DNA of 8,483 bases from Thiosocius sp963719025 (GCA_963719025.1 CAVRBK010000021.1:1-8483); one strand, 5' to 3'. Counted from the first letter of the stretch, positions 1 through 6,828 are shown. Notes: generated from the sequence alone by a model not told the origin. Program-made: numbers and translations.

Positions 1-54
1 GCCACAAATCTTGACGAAACAAATTCCCCTTCGAGCCAACGCCCTCACCCGTGT

Positions 55-66
55 TGACCTGGGTCA
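55..66. repeat. 12-bp palindrome TGACC-TG-GGTCA
   Basis: The arms TGACC and GGTCA are perfect reverse complements around a 2-bp centre. This is the size and shape of a dimeric regulator half-site pair. It sits 20 bp before the tandem repeat at 87-108. Function as an operator is inference only. Confidence 0.3.
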
Positions 67-86
67 GCCGCGTGGCAGTCATCGGC

Positions 87-108
87 CCATATACGGTCCA
101 TATACGGT
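87..108. repeat. Perfect 11-bp tandem repeat (CCATATACGGT twice)
   Basis: Two identical 11-bp units, CCATATACGGT, abut at 87-97 and 98-108. The unit length is about one helical turn, so both copies would face the same side of the DNA, as repeated regulator-binding sites often do. A simple slippage duplication is the alternative. Confidence 0.6.
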
Positions 109-151
109 CGCTTGGGGTCTGCGCCGTGCTGCGCTGCCGCCTGGCAGAAAC

Positions 152-175
152 AAAAACCCCCGCACATGGCGGGGG
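152..175 (-). terminator. Intrinsic terminator of the glycosyltransferase unit
   Basis: Read on the minus strand this is CCCCCGC, a 5-nt loop, GCGGGGG and a run of five T. It is a 7-bp pure-GC stem plus U-tract, a classical rho-independent terminator. It lies 29 bp past the stop of the small ORF at 205-363. It is nearly identical to the mrp terminator at 3239-3262 (one loop difference) because both belong to the 88-bp direct repeat. Confidence 0.85.
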
Positions 176-239
176 TCGGTCAAGCGGTTTCCGGCGCTTC
201 GCGATCAGTTGTTTGGGATCACGATATTCGGGAACTTCG
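152..239. repeat. Direct repeat copy A: displaced mrp 3' end plus terminator
   Basis: This stretch matches 3239-3326 over 88 bp with four mismatches (at 166, 214, 215 and 226), about 95% identity. Weaker similarity continues to about 255. It contains, on the minus strand, the last codons of an Mrp-like tail, the stop, the 3' UTR and the terminator. The match ends abruptly at the A-tract at 152; sequence on its left does not resemble the sequence left of copy B. Together the two copies bracket the glycosyltransferase pair. Confidence 0.9.
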
Positions 240-363
240 AGGCATCGTTCTTGGCTGATGGTGCTGGTTGGACGACGTCAGGATAGCCCTGCATCCAGCC
301 GCGGGCAGCACCGAACTTCGGTGACCCAAGCTGCCGTTCCTGCACGAAGCCCTGACAGTCCAT
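205..363 (-). CDS. Small hypothetical ORF with an Mrp-like C-terminal tail
   Basis: From an ATG at 363 this frame encodes 52 residues and stops at 205-207. The frame is open upstream to about 402, with a GTG at 366. The best Shine-Dalgarno-like bases (AAGG) lie only 2 nt before the ATG, so the start is uncertain and the piece may be a fragment of a longer lost gene. I do not recognise the body, which begins MDCQGFVQE and includes ARGWMQGYPD. The last residues, KFPNIVIPNN, match the end of Mrp, KFPNIVIQNN, because the ORF runs in frame into repeat copy A. It follows the second glycosyltransferase by about 110 bp on the same strand and ends at the terminator at 152-175. It could be a real small protein with a captured tail or a chance fusion. 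Confidence 0.35.
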   Translation of the reverse strand: MDCQGFVQERQLGSPKFGAARGWMQGYPDVVQPAPSAKNDASKFPNIVIPNN

Positions 364-474
364 CACCTTCGGCTGCCGAAACAAAGACAGAGAAACAGCC
401 GCTCAACATGGGCACCGCAAGTCGTCGTCCTCGCCGGGCGGTTGACAACAATCGATGGGCAAAACACAGCAGGT

Positions 475-1674
475 TCACAGGATCGCCTTTATTTCGGCTT
501 CCAGATGCCCTGACAGCGCCTCGGCAGCAGGGGTTTTCCGTTGCGCCTGCGCAGCGAAAGCTTCGGCCGCAGTGAAGCATTCGCCGCTGTCGAGCAGGCG
601 TTGGATCAACGCCCGGTAATTATGAGTCTTGGCATCCGGCGATGCCATCACCCCCAAAAACTGTTCAGCCGCACGCCAGGCGAGCACGGACTGTTCGACA
701 TAGTTGGGCAGCATCAACAAGGGCCGCCCAAGGCCGAGCACCCGCGCCAGCGTGCCATGGGCAGCATGATTGATGATCACCCTGCATTCGCGCGCCACCA
801 CCTCCAGATCGACCGGCTGCCCGGTTACCCGCAGACCGCCACGGCTCATCTCTCTGGCCACCACGCCCGGCAGGCCCGGCGCAACCACCAGACTGCGCAG
901 ATCACCGGCATCCTGCAGTTGCTGGACCAGGCCTTTGAACGAACGGTAGTGGGGATGCAGGTAGACGAAGACCTTCTCACCCTTTCCGCCCGACCACTCG
1001 GGCCGGGGCCGTCGCATAGTCGTTTGAAACGGCACCCCCCAGTAGGTCGCACCGGGGCGTTCACCGAAGTGATCGAGTTCAGGATAAGTCAGCAGCATCG
1101 AGGGATGCCGATGGTACAACTCCGCCAGCGACTCGATCGGAACCGCCCCAGCATCCTCGAGCACCGGGTTGATCGACGACAGCAGCCGCTGCTCGGCCTG
1201 CTGCAGATATCGGCCATTTGCCGGAGCCCACGGACTCAGCGAAGGCGACGGCGTGACGTCCGGCGGCAGCGAGAATCCCGTGCCGAGCACAATGCATGGC
1301 AGGTCGAGGATACGCGCTGCAATCAGGGCGGCCGGGGAATGCTCGACAATCAACAACTCGGTTCCCGCCATCCGCAACAAAGTGGTCCAGCTATCGACCA
1401 GTGAACCGAGTTGTTCCGGATCATGGTAACCGACCCGAAACAGGACCTCGGGAAGGTTGCTCGCAGGCCGCATGCCACTAACCTGGCCGCTCCACACGGG
1501 GCAGGCCAGCAGCGTGACTCCCATGCCCTGAACGGCCCGCGCGGCACGCGCCACATCCCGGGCCACAAACACGACCTCATGGTGCATAGCCTGCAATTTC
1601 GGGATCAGCGGCGTCAGCATCGCAAGATGCCCCTCGCCGCCGCCAAGTTCCCAAGCGAGGGTAATCCGGCCCAC
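475..1674 (-). CDS. GT-B glycosyltransferase, UGT/MGT-like (second of a tandem pair)
   Basis: The product is 399 residues and resembles the UDP-glycosyltransferase/macrolide-glycosyltransferase type of GT-B enzymes, which move a sugar from a nucleotide donor to an acceptor. Visible features are a Gly-rich N-terminal loop GGGEGHL at 11-17, a conserved EHSP at 111-114, and a C-terminal donor-side block with NHAAHGT at 302-308 and LPNYVEQ at 322-328, comparable to the HxxxGT...P...EQ pattern of UGTs. There is no signal peptide or membrane segment. The start is a GTG, chosen because it aligns residue for residue with the ATG start of its neighbour (both begin MGRI). A G-rich stretch lies just upstream. 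It follows that neighbour by 25 bp, so the two are probably co-transcribed. By eye the two are roughly 45-50% identical and nearly gap-free. Donor and acceptor are unknown. Confidence 0.85.
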   Translation of the reverse strand: MGRITLAWELGGGEGHLAMLTPLIPKLQAMHHEVVFVARDVARAARAVQGMGVTLLACPVWSGQVSGMRPASNLPEVLFRVGYHDPEQLGSLVDSWTTLLRMAGTELLIVEHSPAALIAARILDLPCIVLGTGFSLPPDVTPSPSLSPWAPANGRYLQQAEQRLLSSINPVLEDAGAVPIESLAELYHRHPSMLLTYPELDHFGERPGATYWGVPFQTTMRRPRPEWSGGKGEKVFVYLHPHYRSFKGLVQQLQDAGDLRSLVVAPGLPGVVAREMSRGGLRVTGQPVDLEVVARECRVIINHAAHGTLARVLGLGRPLLMLPNYVEQSVLAWRAAEQFLGVMASPDAKTHNYRALIQRLLDSGECFTAAEAFAAQAQRKTPAAEALSGHLEAEIKAIL

Positions 1675-1699
1675 TAGTATTCCAACCCCGGTATCGGCA

Positions 1700-2917
1700 T
1701 CAGCGTTTACCTACCCGCGTCGGCAGCTGGGCCTCCAGCAACGCAGCAATGTGGTCAACAAAATCCTCCTGGCGCAACGGTCGTTCACGGTAGCGTGTCG
1801 CGAACGCAGCCGCCTTGTCATGCAACTCCGAGCTGTCCAGCATGCGCTCAATCATTCCACGATGGTCATGGGTAGCCGGGTCGGGACTGGCCATTATGCC
1901 GAGCGACTGTTGGGCAACTCGCCACGCCAACATGGTCTGCTCAACGTAGTTGGGCAACATCAGGACAGGTCTGCCCAGCAGCAGCACCTGCGCCATCGTG
2001 CCATGCGCCGCATGGTTGATGATGACACGACACGCCCTGGCCACTCCCGCGAGATCCACCGGTCGACTGATCACCCGCATATGCGGCGTAGACAGCTTCT
2101 TCGCGGCAGGCTCACTGATCCCCGGCGCGACCACCAGGGAACGGTAGGCGAGCTGACCAAGCTGCTCCACCAGGCGAGGGAACTGACGATACCCCGGATG
2201 CAGGTAAACGAAGACCTTTTCCCCGCGCCTACCCGGCCATTCGGCAGAGGCAAGCGAGGCCTCCCCACTGCGAAAGCTCCCCCAGTATCGAACACCCTCG
2301 CGCACACCGTAGTGATCGAGCTCGGGTAACGTCATCAGCATGGGTTCCTGCTGGTGAAACAGATCCGCGACCGCGCGCACAGGTTCTGCGTTATGACTGC
2401 TGAGTAGCTCGTTGATATTGCCGACGGCAAGCTGCTCAGCCTCGAGCAGTCTGTGCCTGTCCGGGGGGTTCCACGGCTGTAGAGACGATGGCGGAGACCC
2501 CTCGGGGGGGATAAAGAATCCTGAACCAAGCACGAGATAGGGAATCCCCAGCGTCCGTGCCGCCAGGATCGCTGTGGGCGAATGCTCCGTTATCAGCAGA
2601 TCGATACGGGCGATCCGGATCAGGCCTCGCCAGGCCTCGACCAGACCGCGCAGATCCTCGACCCGGAGATAACCGACGCGGAACAATAACTCGGGATAAC
2701 TGGCAGCCGGCTGTTTGGAACCGCCAATCCCAATCCAATACGGCGCCGGCAAGACCTCGAGGTCGGGAAACCCGAACACGGACCTGACTTTGGTCACATC
2801 CCGTGATGCAACGACGACCTTATGACCAAGCCGCTCAAGCGCCGGCAGCACAGCGGCAAGCTTATGCAGATGCCCCGTGCCACCCCCCATTTCCCAGGTC
2901 AGGAGTATCCGGCCCAT
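1700..2917 (-). CDS. GT-B glycosyltransferase, UGT/MGT-like (first of a tandem pair)
   Basis: The product is 405 residues, a paralogue of the next gene downstream. The same landmarks appear: GGGTGHL at 11-17, EHSP at 111-114, a conserved linker RGEKVFVYLHP at 231-241 between the two Rossmann-like halves, NHAAHGT at 301-307, and LPNYVEQ at 321-327. These fit a retaining-fold-independent GT-B call of the UGT family, with nucleotide sugar bound by the C-terminal half; the sugar and acceptor cannot be read from sequence. The ATG at 2917 has only a weak, distant purine-rich site upstream (GGGA about 13 nt before it). It is the first gene of the unit, with a 320-bp leader separating it from the mrp terminator. 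Third codon positions are more mixed than in mrp and metG, which may reflect lower expression or acquisition. Confidence 0.85.
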   Translation of the reverse strand: MGRILLTWEMGGGTGHLHKLAAVLPALERLGHKVVVASRDVTKVRSVFGFPDLEVLPAPYWIGIGGSKQPAASYPELLFRVGYLRVEDLRGLVEAWRGLIRIARIDLLITEHSPTAILAARTLGIPYLVLGSGFFIPPEGSPPSSLQPWNPPDRHRLLEAEQLAVGNINELLSSHNAEPVRAVADLFHQQEPMLMTLPELDHYGVREGVRYWGSFRSGEASLASAEWPGRRGEKVFVYLHPGYRQFPRLVEQLGQLAYRSLVVAPGISEPAAKKLSTPHMRVISRPVDLAGVARACRVIINHAAHGTMAQVLLLGRPVLMLPNYVEQTMLAWRVAQQSLGIMASPDPATHDHRGMIERMLDSSELHDKAAAFATRYRERPLRQEDFVDHIAALLEAQLPTRVGKR

Positions 2918-2982
2918 CGATCAGATATCCCGGGACAAACACGGAACACCCCAGGACACGGGCCGTTCGACTGACACCCCGG

Positions 2983-3001
2983 GCTTTTTGACACAAAAAG
3001 C
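2983..3001. repeat. Hairpin-forming inverted repeat in the glycosyltransferase leader
   Basis: GCTTTTTG and CAAAAAGC are perfect 8-bp reverse complements separated by ACA. The A/T-rich arms contrast with the GC-rich surroundings. It lies 66 bp upstream of the glycosyltransferase start and could be an operator or a leader hairpin. No GC stem precedes a long T-run, so it is not a standard terminator. Confidence 0.45.
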
Positions 3002-3015
3002 TGGCTTTTCTGTTT

Positions 3016-3035
3016 GTCGATGGACGGCCATCGAC
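3016..3035. repeat. 8-bp inverted repeat at the predicted transcript start
   Basis: GTCGATGG and CCATCGAC are perfect reverse complements around a 4-nt loop (ACGG). The element sits just downstream of the predicted -10 box of the minus-strand promoter, where an operator would block initiation or a 5' hairpin would stabilise the mRNA. Both readings are inference. Confidence 0.4.
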
Positions 3036-3037
3036 CG

Positions 3038-3066
3038 AGCATAAGAGAAGGTGCCTGACGCAACAA
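3038..3066 (-). promoter_or_regulatory. Possible weak sigma-70 promoter for the glycosyltransferase pair
   Basis: On the minus strand TTGTTG (3066-3061) and TATGCT (3043-3038) are separated by exactly 17 bp. They match the consensus hexamers at 3 and 4 of 6 positions. The spacing is ideal but the -35 box is poor, so this may need an activator or may be chance. Confidence 0.3.
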
Positions 3067-3238
3067 GGAAGCAGAATCGACCTCGATATCGACCTCGGGA
3101 CAGCGCGTCCTGATAGCGCGCTCGAACCTGTAAGGCTTGTTCAGCCAGCGGCCGCTGGGCCGCCACCGGGCGTCCCCTGTCATACCAGGGTCATGCGAAA
3201 GGCTTTATCAGGTACGCGACGGCAATTGGCCCGAGACG

Positions 3239-3262
3239 AAAAACCCCCGCACGTGGCGGGGG
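3239..3262 (-). terminator. Intrinsic terminator of mrp/apbC
   Basis: On the minus strand this reads CCCCCGC, loop CACGT, GCGGGGG and five T, a strong 7-bp GC stem with U-tract. It begins 29 bp after the mrp stop. It insulates mrp from the glycosyltransferase genes downstream, so these must have their own promoter. Confidence 0.9.
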
Positions 3263-3326
3263 TCGGTCAAGCGGTTTCCGGCGCTTCGCGATCAGTTGTT
3301 CTGGATCACGATGTTCGGGAACTTCG
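3239..3326. repeat. Direct repeat copy B: mrp 3' end plus terminator
   Basis: This is the partner of 152-239. It covers the last eleven or so codons of mrp, its stop (3292-3294), the 3' UTR and the terminator. The distance from copy to copy is 3087 bp. This copy belongs to an otherwise full-length gene. Confidence 0.9.
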
Positions 3327-4386
3327 CCGCGTAGCTCTTGGCCTGGCGCGACAGCTTGGCCGCGGCCTTGCGCGCGATCTCGCGGTAGATCATCGACGGA
3401 CGCGACTCCGGCTCGGCGACCACGGTCGGCTTGCCGGAGTCGGTCTCTTCGCGGATGCGGATCTCCAGCGGCAGCGCGCCGAGGAAGTTCACACCGTACT
3501 GCTCGGCCATGCGCTTGCCGCCGCCGTCGCCGAAGATGTGTTCTTCGTGGCCGCACTTCGAGCAGATGTGGATCGACATGTTCTCGACGATGCCGAGGAT
3601 CGGCACCTCGACCTTCTCGAACATCTTGAAGCCCTTGCGCGCGTCCAGCAGGGCGATGTCCTGCGGCGTGGTGACGATGATCGCGCCGGATACCGGCACC
3701 TTCTGCGCCAGGGTCAGCTGGGTGTCGCCGGTACCCGGCGGCAGGTCGATGACCAGGTAGTCCAGTTCGTCCCAGTTGGTGTCGTTGAGCAGCTGCTCCA
3801 GCGCCTGGGTGACCATCGGGCCGCGCCAGATCATCGGCGTCTCTTCGTCGATCAGGAAACCGATCGACATGGCCTGCAGGTGATAGCTCATCATCGGCTC
3901 GAGGGTCTTGCCGTCTTTCGACTCCGGCTTGCCCGAGATGCCGAGCATGCGCGGCTGCGACGGACCGTAGATATCCGCATCGAGGATACCGACGCGCGCG
4001 CCCTCGGCCGACAGCGCCAGGGCCAGGTTGACCGCGGTGGTCGATTTGCCGACGCCGCCCTTGCCCGAGGCAACGGCGATGATGTTCTTGACGTTGTCGA
4101 TCGGCTTCAGCGATTTCTGCACCGAGTGCGCCACGATCTTGGCTCGAGACGTTCACCTCGCAGGCACTGACGCCATCGACCGCCTCGACAGCGGCCTTGA
4201 CCGCGGCAGCGATGTCATCGTGACACGCCCTTCGCCGGGAAACCCAAGCTGCACGTCGACCTTGACCTTGCCGCCGTCGATCTCGACGTCCTTGATCGAC
4301 TTGGCGCGTGACCAGGTCGGTTCGAGATGGGGTTCGATGTAGCCTTTGATGGCCTCTTCGACGGTTTCGCGGGTGACTTCAGCCAT
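3292..4386 (-). CDS. apbC: Mrp/ApbC iron-sulfur cluster carrier ATPase (frameshifted as given)
   Basis: Mrp/ApbC is a cytosolic P-loop ATPase that holds a bridging Fe-S cluster in a dimer and passes it to apoproteins. The frame opens at an ATG at 4386 with AGGAG 9 nt upstream. Residues 1 to about 80 form the MIP18/DUF59-like domain. The ATPase follows with a deviant Walker A GKGGVGKS at about 107-114, LDADIYGPSQ just after, VIDLPPGTGD, and the cluster-binding CxxC as CSKC at about 274-277. As given the frame breaks twice: at 4220-4230, where two extra bases (or one missing) restore HDDIAAAV, and at 4141-4142, where one extra base restores VSSKIVAHS. Removing three bases gives 363 residues, normal for the family. 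From 4140 to the stop the frame is clean. It is divergent from metG, as in E. coli. Confidence 0.93.
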
Positions 4387-4395
4387 TTCTTCAAA

Positions 4396-4400
4396 CTCCT
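4396..4400 (-). promoter_or_regulatory. Ribosome binding site of mrp/apbC
   Basis: AGGAG on the minus strand lies 9 nt before the ATG at 4386. It fixes that ATG as the start of the full-length gene, rather than the GTG codons at 4156 or 4134 that open the later frames. Confidence 0.75.
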
Positions 4401-4464
4401 GACGGCCCGGGCCGGTGATTTTGCCGGGCGCGGTAACCTTAGATGTAAAACGAACAGCGGCGGG

Positions 4465-4494
4465 ATTCTACACGACCGCCCGTGGAAATCCCAA
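4465..4494 (-). promoter_or_regulatory. Predicted sigma-70 promoter of mrp/apbC
   Basis: On the minus strand TTGGGA (4494-4489) and TAGAAT (4470-4465) are 18 bp apart, matching the consensus at 4 and 5 of 6 positions. Transcription would start near 4458, leaving a leader of about 70 nt with a good ribosome site. It lies in the divergent region shared with metG. Confidence 0.5.
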
Positions 4495-4634
4495 CCAAAT
4501 TAGTCGGGTTTGTCCGGACCCGTTTCCTGGCGCCGAACGATATATGGGCTCTACCGTGCATCGATTCAAGCCGGCGATAAACCGGGAGTGTCTGGGGGAA
4601 CCCGCCACCGTTACGCAGCAGCCCGGCCAGTTGT

Positions 4635-4645
4635 GGGATAATCCC
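4635..4645 (+). promoter_or_regulatory. Possible -10 region of metG inside a small palindrome
   Basis: GATAAT at 4637-4642 resembles a -10 box (5 of 6), placing the transcript start near 4649 and leaving a leader of about 30 nt before the metG ATG at 4680. No good -35 box stands at the usual distance; TTACGC at 4611-4616 is 20 bp away. The box is embedded in the palindrome GGGAT-A-ATCCC. The call is tentative. Confidence 0.3.
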
Positions 4646-4679
4646 GCGCTGTTCCCCTTCTCAGCTGCCGACGATTCCG

Positions 4680-6738
4680 ATGAGCACCGAACCGCGCAAG
4701 ATCCTGGTCACCAGCGCCCTGCCCTACGCCAACGGCTCGATCCACCTCGGCCACCTGGTCGAGTACATCCAGACCGACATCTGGAGCCGCTTCCAGAAGA
4801 CTGCGCGGCCACGAGTGCCACTACGTCTGCGCCGACGACGCCCACGGCACGCCGATCATGCTGCGCGCCCGCGCCGAGGGCATCACGCCCGAGGAGCTGA
4901 TCGCGCGCGTGTGGCAGGAACACACCGAGGACTTCGCCGGCTTCGCGGATCGGCTTCGACAACTACCACTCGACCCACTCGGACGAAAACCGGGTCTGCG
5001 CCACGACCATCTACGAGCGCAACCGCGACGCCGGCCACATCGCCCGTCGCACCATCTCGCAGGCCTACGACCCCGAGGCAAAGATGTTCCTGCCGGATCG
5101 CTTCATCAAGGGCACCTGCCCGAAGTGCGGCGCCGAGGACCAGTACGGCGACAACTGCGAGGTCTGCGGCGTCGACCTACGCCCCGACCGACCTGAAGAA
5201 CCCCGTCTCGGCGGTCTCCGGCGCGACGCCGATCGAAAAGGACTCCGAGCACCTGTTCTTCAAGCTCGGCGACTTCGAGAAGATGCTGAAGGACTGGCAC
5301 AAGGCCGGGCACGTCCAGGCCGAGGTCGCCAACAAGCTGAACGAGTGGTTCGAGGCCGGGCTGCAACGACTGGGACATCTCGCGCGACGCACCCTACTTC
5401 GGCTTCGAGATCCCGGATGCCGCGGGCAAGTACTTCTACGTCTGGCTGGATGCGCCGATCGGCTACATGGCCAGCTTCCGCAACTTCTGCGACCGGACCG
5501 GGCATCGACTTCGACGCCTTCTGGAACGCGGACTCGACGACCGAGCTGTACCACTTCATCGGCAAGGACATCATCTACTTCCACGCCCTGTTCTGGCCGG
5601 CGATGCTGCACGGCGCCGGCTTCCGCAAGCCGACCGGCGTCTACGCGCACGGCTTCCTGACCGTCGACGGCGCCAAGATGTCGAAGTCGCGCGGCACCTT
5701 CATCAAGGCCGCGCACCTATCTCAAGCACCTGAACCCGGAGTACCTGCGCTACTACTTCGCCGCCAAGCTCAGCTCGACGGTCGACGACATCGACCTCAA
5801 CCTCGAGGACTTCGCCGCACGGGTGAATTCGGACCTGGTCGGCAAGGTCGTCAATATCGCCAGCCGCTGCGCCGGCTTCATCAAGAAACGCTTCGACGGC
5901 AGGCTCAGTGCCGACAGCCTCGACCAGCCGGAACTGTTCGACACCTTCATCAAGGCCGGCGACGAGATCGCCGAGCCTGTACGAGAAGCGCGAGTTCGGC
6001 CGCGCGATGCGCGAGATCATGGCGCTGGCCGACCGGGCCAACCAGTACATCGACGACAAGGCACCCTGGGTGCTGGCCAAGCAGGAAGGCCAGGACGCAC
6101 AGCTGCACGCCGTCTGCACGCATGGGCATCAACCTGTTCCGCGTACTGATGGGCTACCTGAAGCCGGTGCTGCCGGTCATGGCCGCGCAGGCCGAGGCCT
6201 TCCTGAACATCGAAGCCGATGACCTGGGGCTCGCAGGCCGAGCCGCTGCTCGACCACGCCGATCAACAAGTTCAAGCCGCTGATGACCCGCGTCGACAAG
6301 GACAGGGTCGCGGCCATGATCGAGGACTCGAAAGAGGACCTCGAGGCCGAGGCCAAGGCGACGGCACCGAAAGCGGCGGCCGATTCGCCGCTGAGCAAAG
6401 ACCCGATCGCCGAAACCATCGAGTTCGGCGACTTCGCCAAGGTCGACCTGCGCGTGGTGCGCATCGCCAGGGCCGAGCACGTCGAGGGTGCCGACAAGCT
6501 GCTGCGCCTGACCCTCGACCTCGGCGGCGAGACGCGCAACGTGTTCGCCGGCATCAAGTCGGCCTACCGGCCCGAGGACCTGGAAGGCAAGCTGACCGTG
6601 ATGGTCGCCAACCTGGCGCCGCGCAAGATGAAGTTCGGCGTGTCCGAGGGCATGGTGCTGGCCGCCGGTCCGGGCGGCAAAGACCTGTTCGTGCTCAATC
6701 CCGACGACGGCGCGCAGCCGGGGATGAAGATCAAGTAA
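4680..6738 (+). CDS. metG: Methionyl-tRNA synthetase, long form (ten frameshifts as given)
   Basis: MetG charges initiator and elongator tRNA-Met with methionine in the cytosol, using ATP. The ATG at 4680 opens ILVTSALPYANGS followed by the class I signature HLGH (22-25). In corrected numbering the zinc knuckle has CPKC at 146-149 and CEVC at 159-162, KMSKS lies at 331-335, and the C-terminal EMAP/OB-fold tRNA-binding domain starts near 575 (FAKVDLRV, LRLTLDLGG, MVANLAPRKMK). The protein is readable only by stepping +1 at about 4800, 4948, 5172-5177, 5367, 5492-5503, 5711-5717, 5976, 6121, 6221 and 6261. Removing ten bases gives exactly 683 codons, 682 residues, matching the known length of about 677 in E. 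coli. No conserved residues are lost around the breaks and no stop occurs, so degradation is either very recent or not real. Because metG is normally essential, sequence error is likelier than a pseudogene. Confidence 0.93.
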
Positions 6739-6809
6739 ACCGGGGGAAAGCGGCGGTAGCCGCTCGCCACCCCGCCGCCGCGTACAACCCAGGGCCGACG
6801 GCCGGCGCG

Positions 6810-6828
6810 TTTGCCGGCGGGCGGCAAA
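6810..6828. repeat. Inverted repeat downstream of metG
   Basis: TTTGCCG and CGGCAAA are perfect 7-bp reverse complements with a 5-nt loop. It lies 72 bp after the metG stop. The lack of a U-tract argues against rho-independent termination on the plus strand. Confidence 0.4.

Larger units (their letters stand above)
1..151. other. Intergenic stretch at the left edge, no supported gene
   Basis: No reading frame here has convincing protein features; the open frames that enter it cross the terminator at 152-175 and read as shadows. What can be seen is a perfect 11-bp tandem repeat at 87-108 and a 12-bp palindrome at 55-66, both in a modestly less GC-rich setting. It lies beyond the terminator of the minus-strand glycosyltransferase unit. 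It could be the regulatory region of a gene outside the window, but no clear -35/-10 pair is visible. Confidence 0.5.
2918..3238. other. Leader/intergenic region upstream of the glycosyltransferase pair
   Basis: This 321-bp stretch lies between the mrp terminator and the first glycosyltransferase, and no convincing gene is seen. The open frames of 81 and 94 codons on the minus strand have no recognisable motif and overlap each other. It contains a possible minus-strand promoter (3038-3066), two perfect hairpin-forming inverted repeats (2983-3001 and 3016-3035) and a 10-bp direct repeat (ATCGACCTCG at 3076-3085 and 3088-3097). The untranslated leader would be about 110 nt if the promoter is right. 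Confidence 0.5.

Noticed and set aside
278..580. 100-codon minus-strand frame with a lipobox-like LSGC
   Set aside because: It begins inside the glycosyltransferase gene, and the Cys lies too far from any hydrophobic signal segment; the rest is motif-free.
541..1404. 287-codon plus-strand frame antisense to the second glycosyltransferase
   Set aside because: Rich in Arg, Gln and His without recognisable domains; the minus-strand frame has conserved GT-B motifs and a paralogue next door.
2899..3183. 94- and 81-codon minus-strand frames in the glycosyltransferase leader
   Set aside because: No motif, no clear ribosome site, and they run into the start of the glycosyltransferase. The region is better explained as promoter and leader.
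152..3326. CRISPR array or transposon from the repeated segments
   Set aside because: There are only two copies 3087 bp apart, no spacer pattern, no terminal inverted repeats and no transposase, so a direct-repeat duplication of the mrp end is the better description.
3191..4156. 321-codon minus-strand frame overlapping mrp
   Set aside because: It is a shifted-frame shadow of mrp in GC-rich DNA: Arg/Ala/Gly-rich, with no motif, while the overlapping frame has Walker A and the CxxC. Only its first residues (before 4141) belong to the real protein.
3193..4170. 325-codon plus-strand frame antisense to mrp
   Set aside because: Composition is dominated by Arg, Leu, Asp and Val, typical of the antisense of a high-GC3 gene. 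It also crosses the mrp terminator region.
6750..6828. Hairpins after metG as an intrinsic terminator
   Set aside because: Both stems are GC-rich but neither is followed by a T-run on the plus strand, so termination by this mechanism is not supported.
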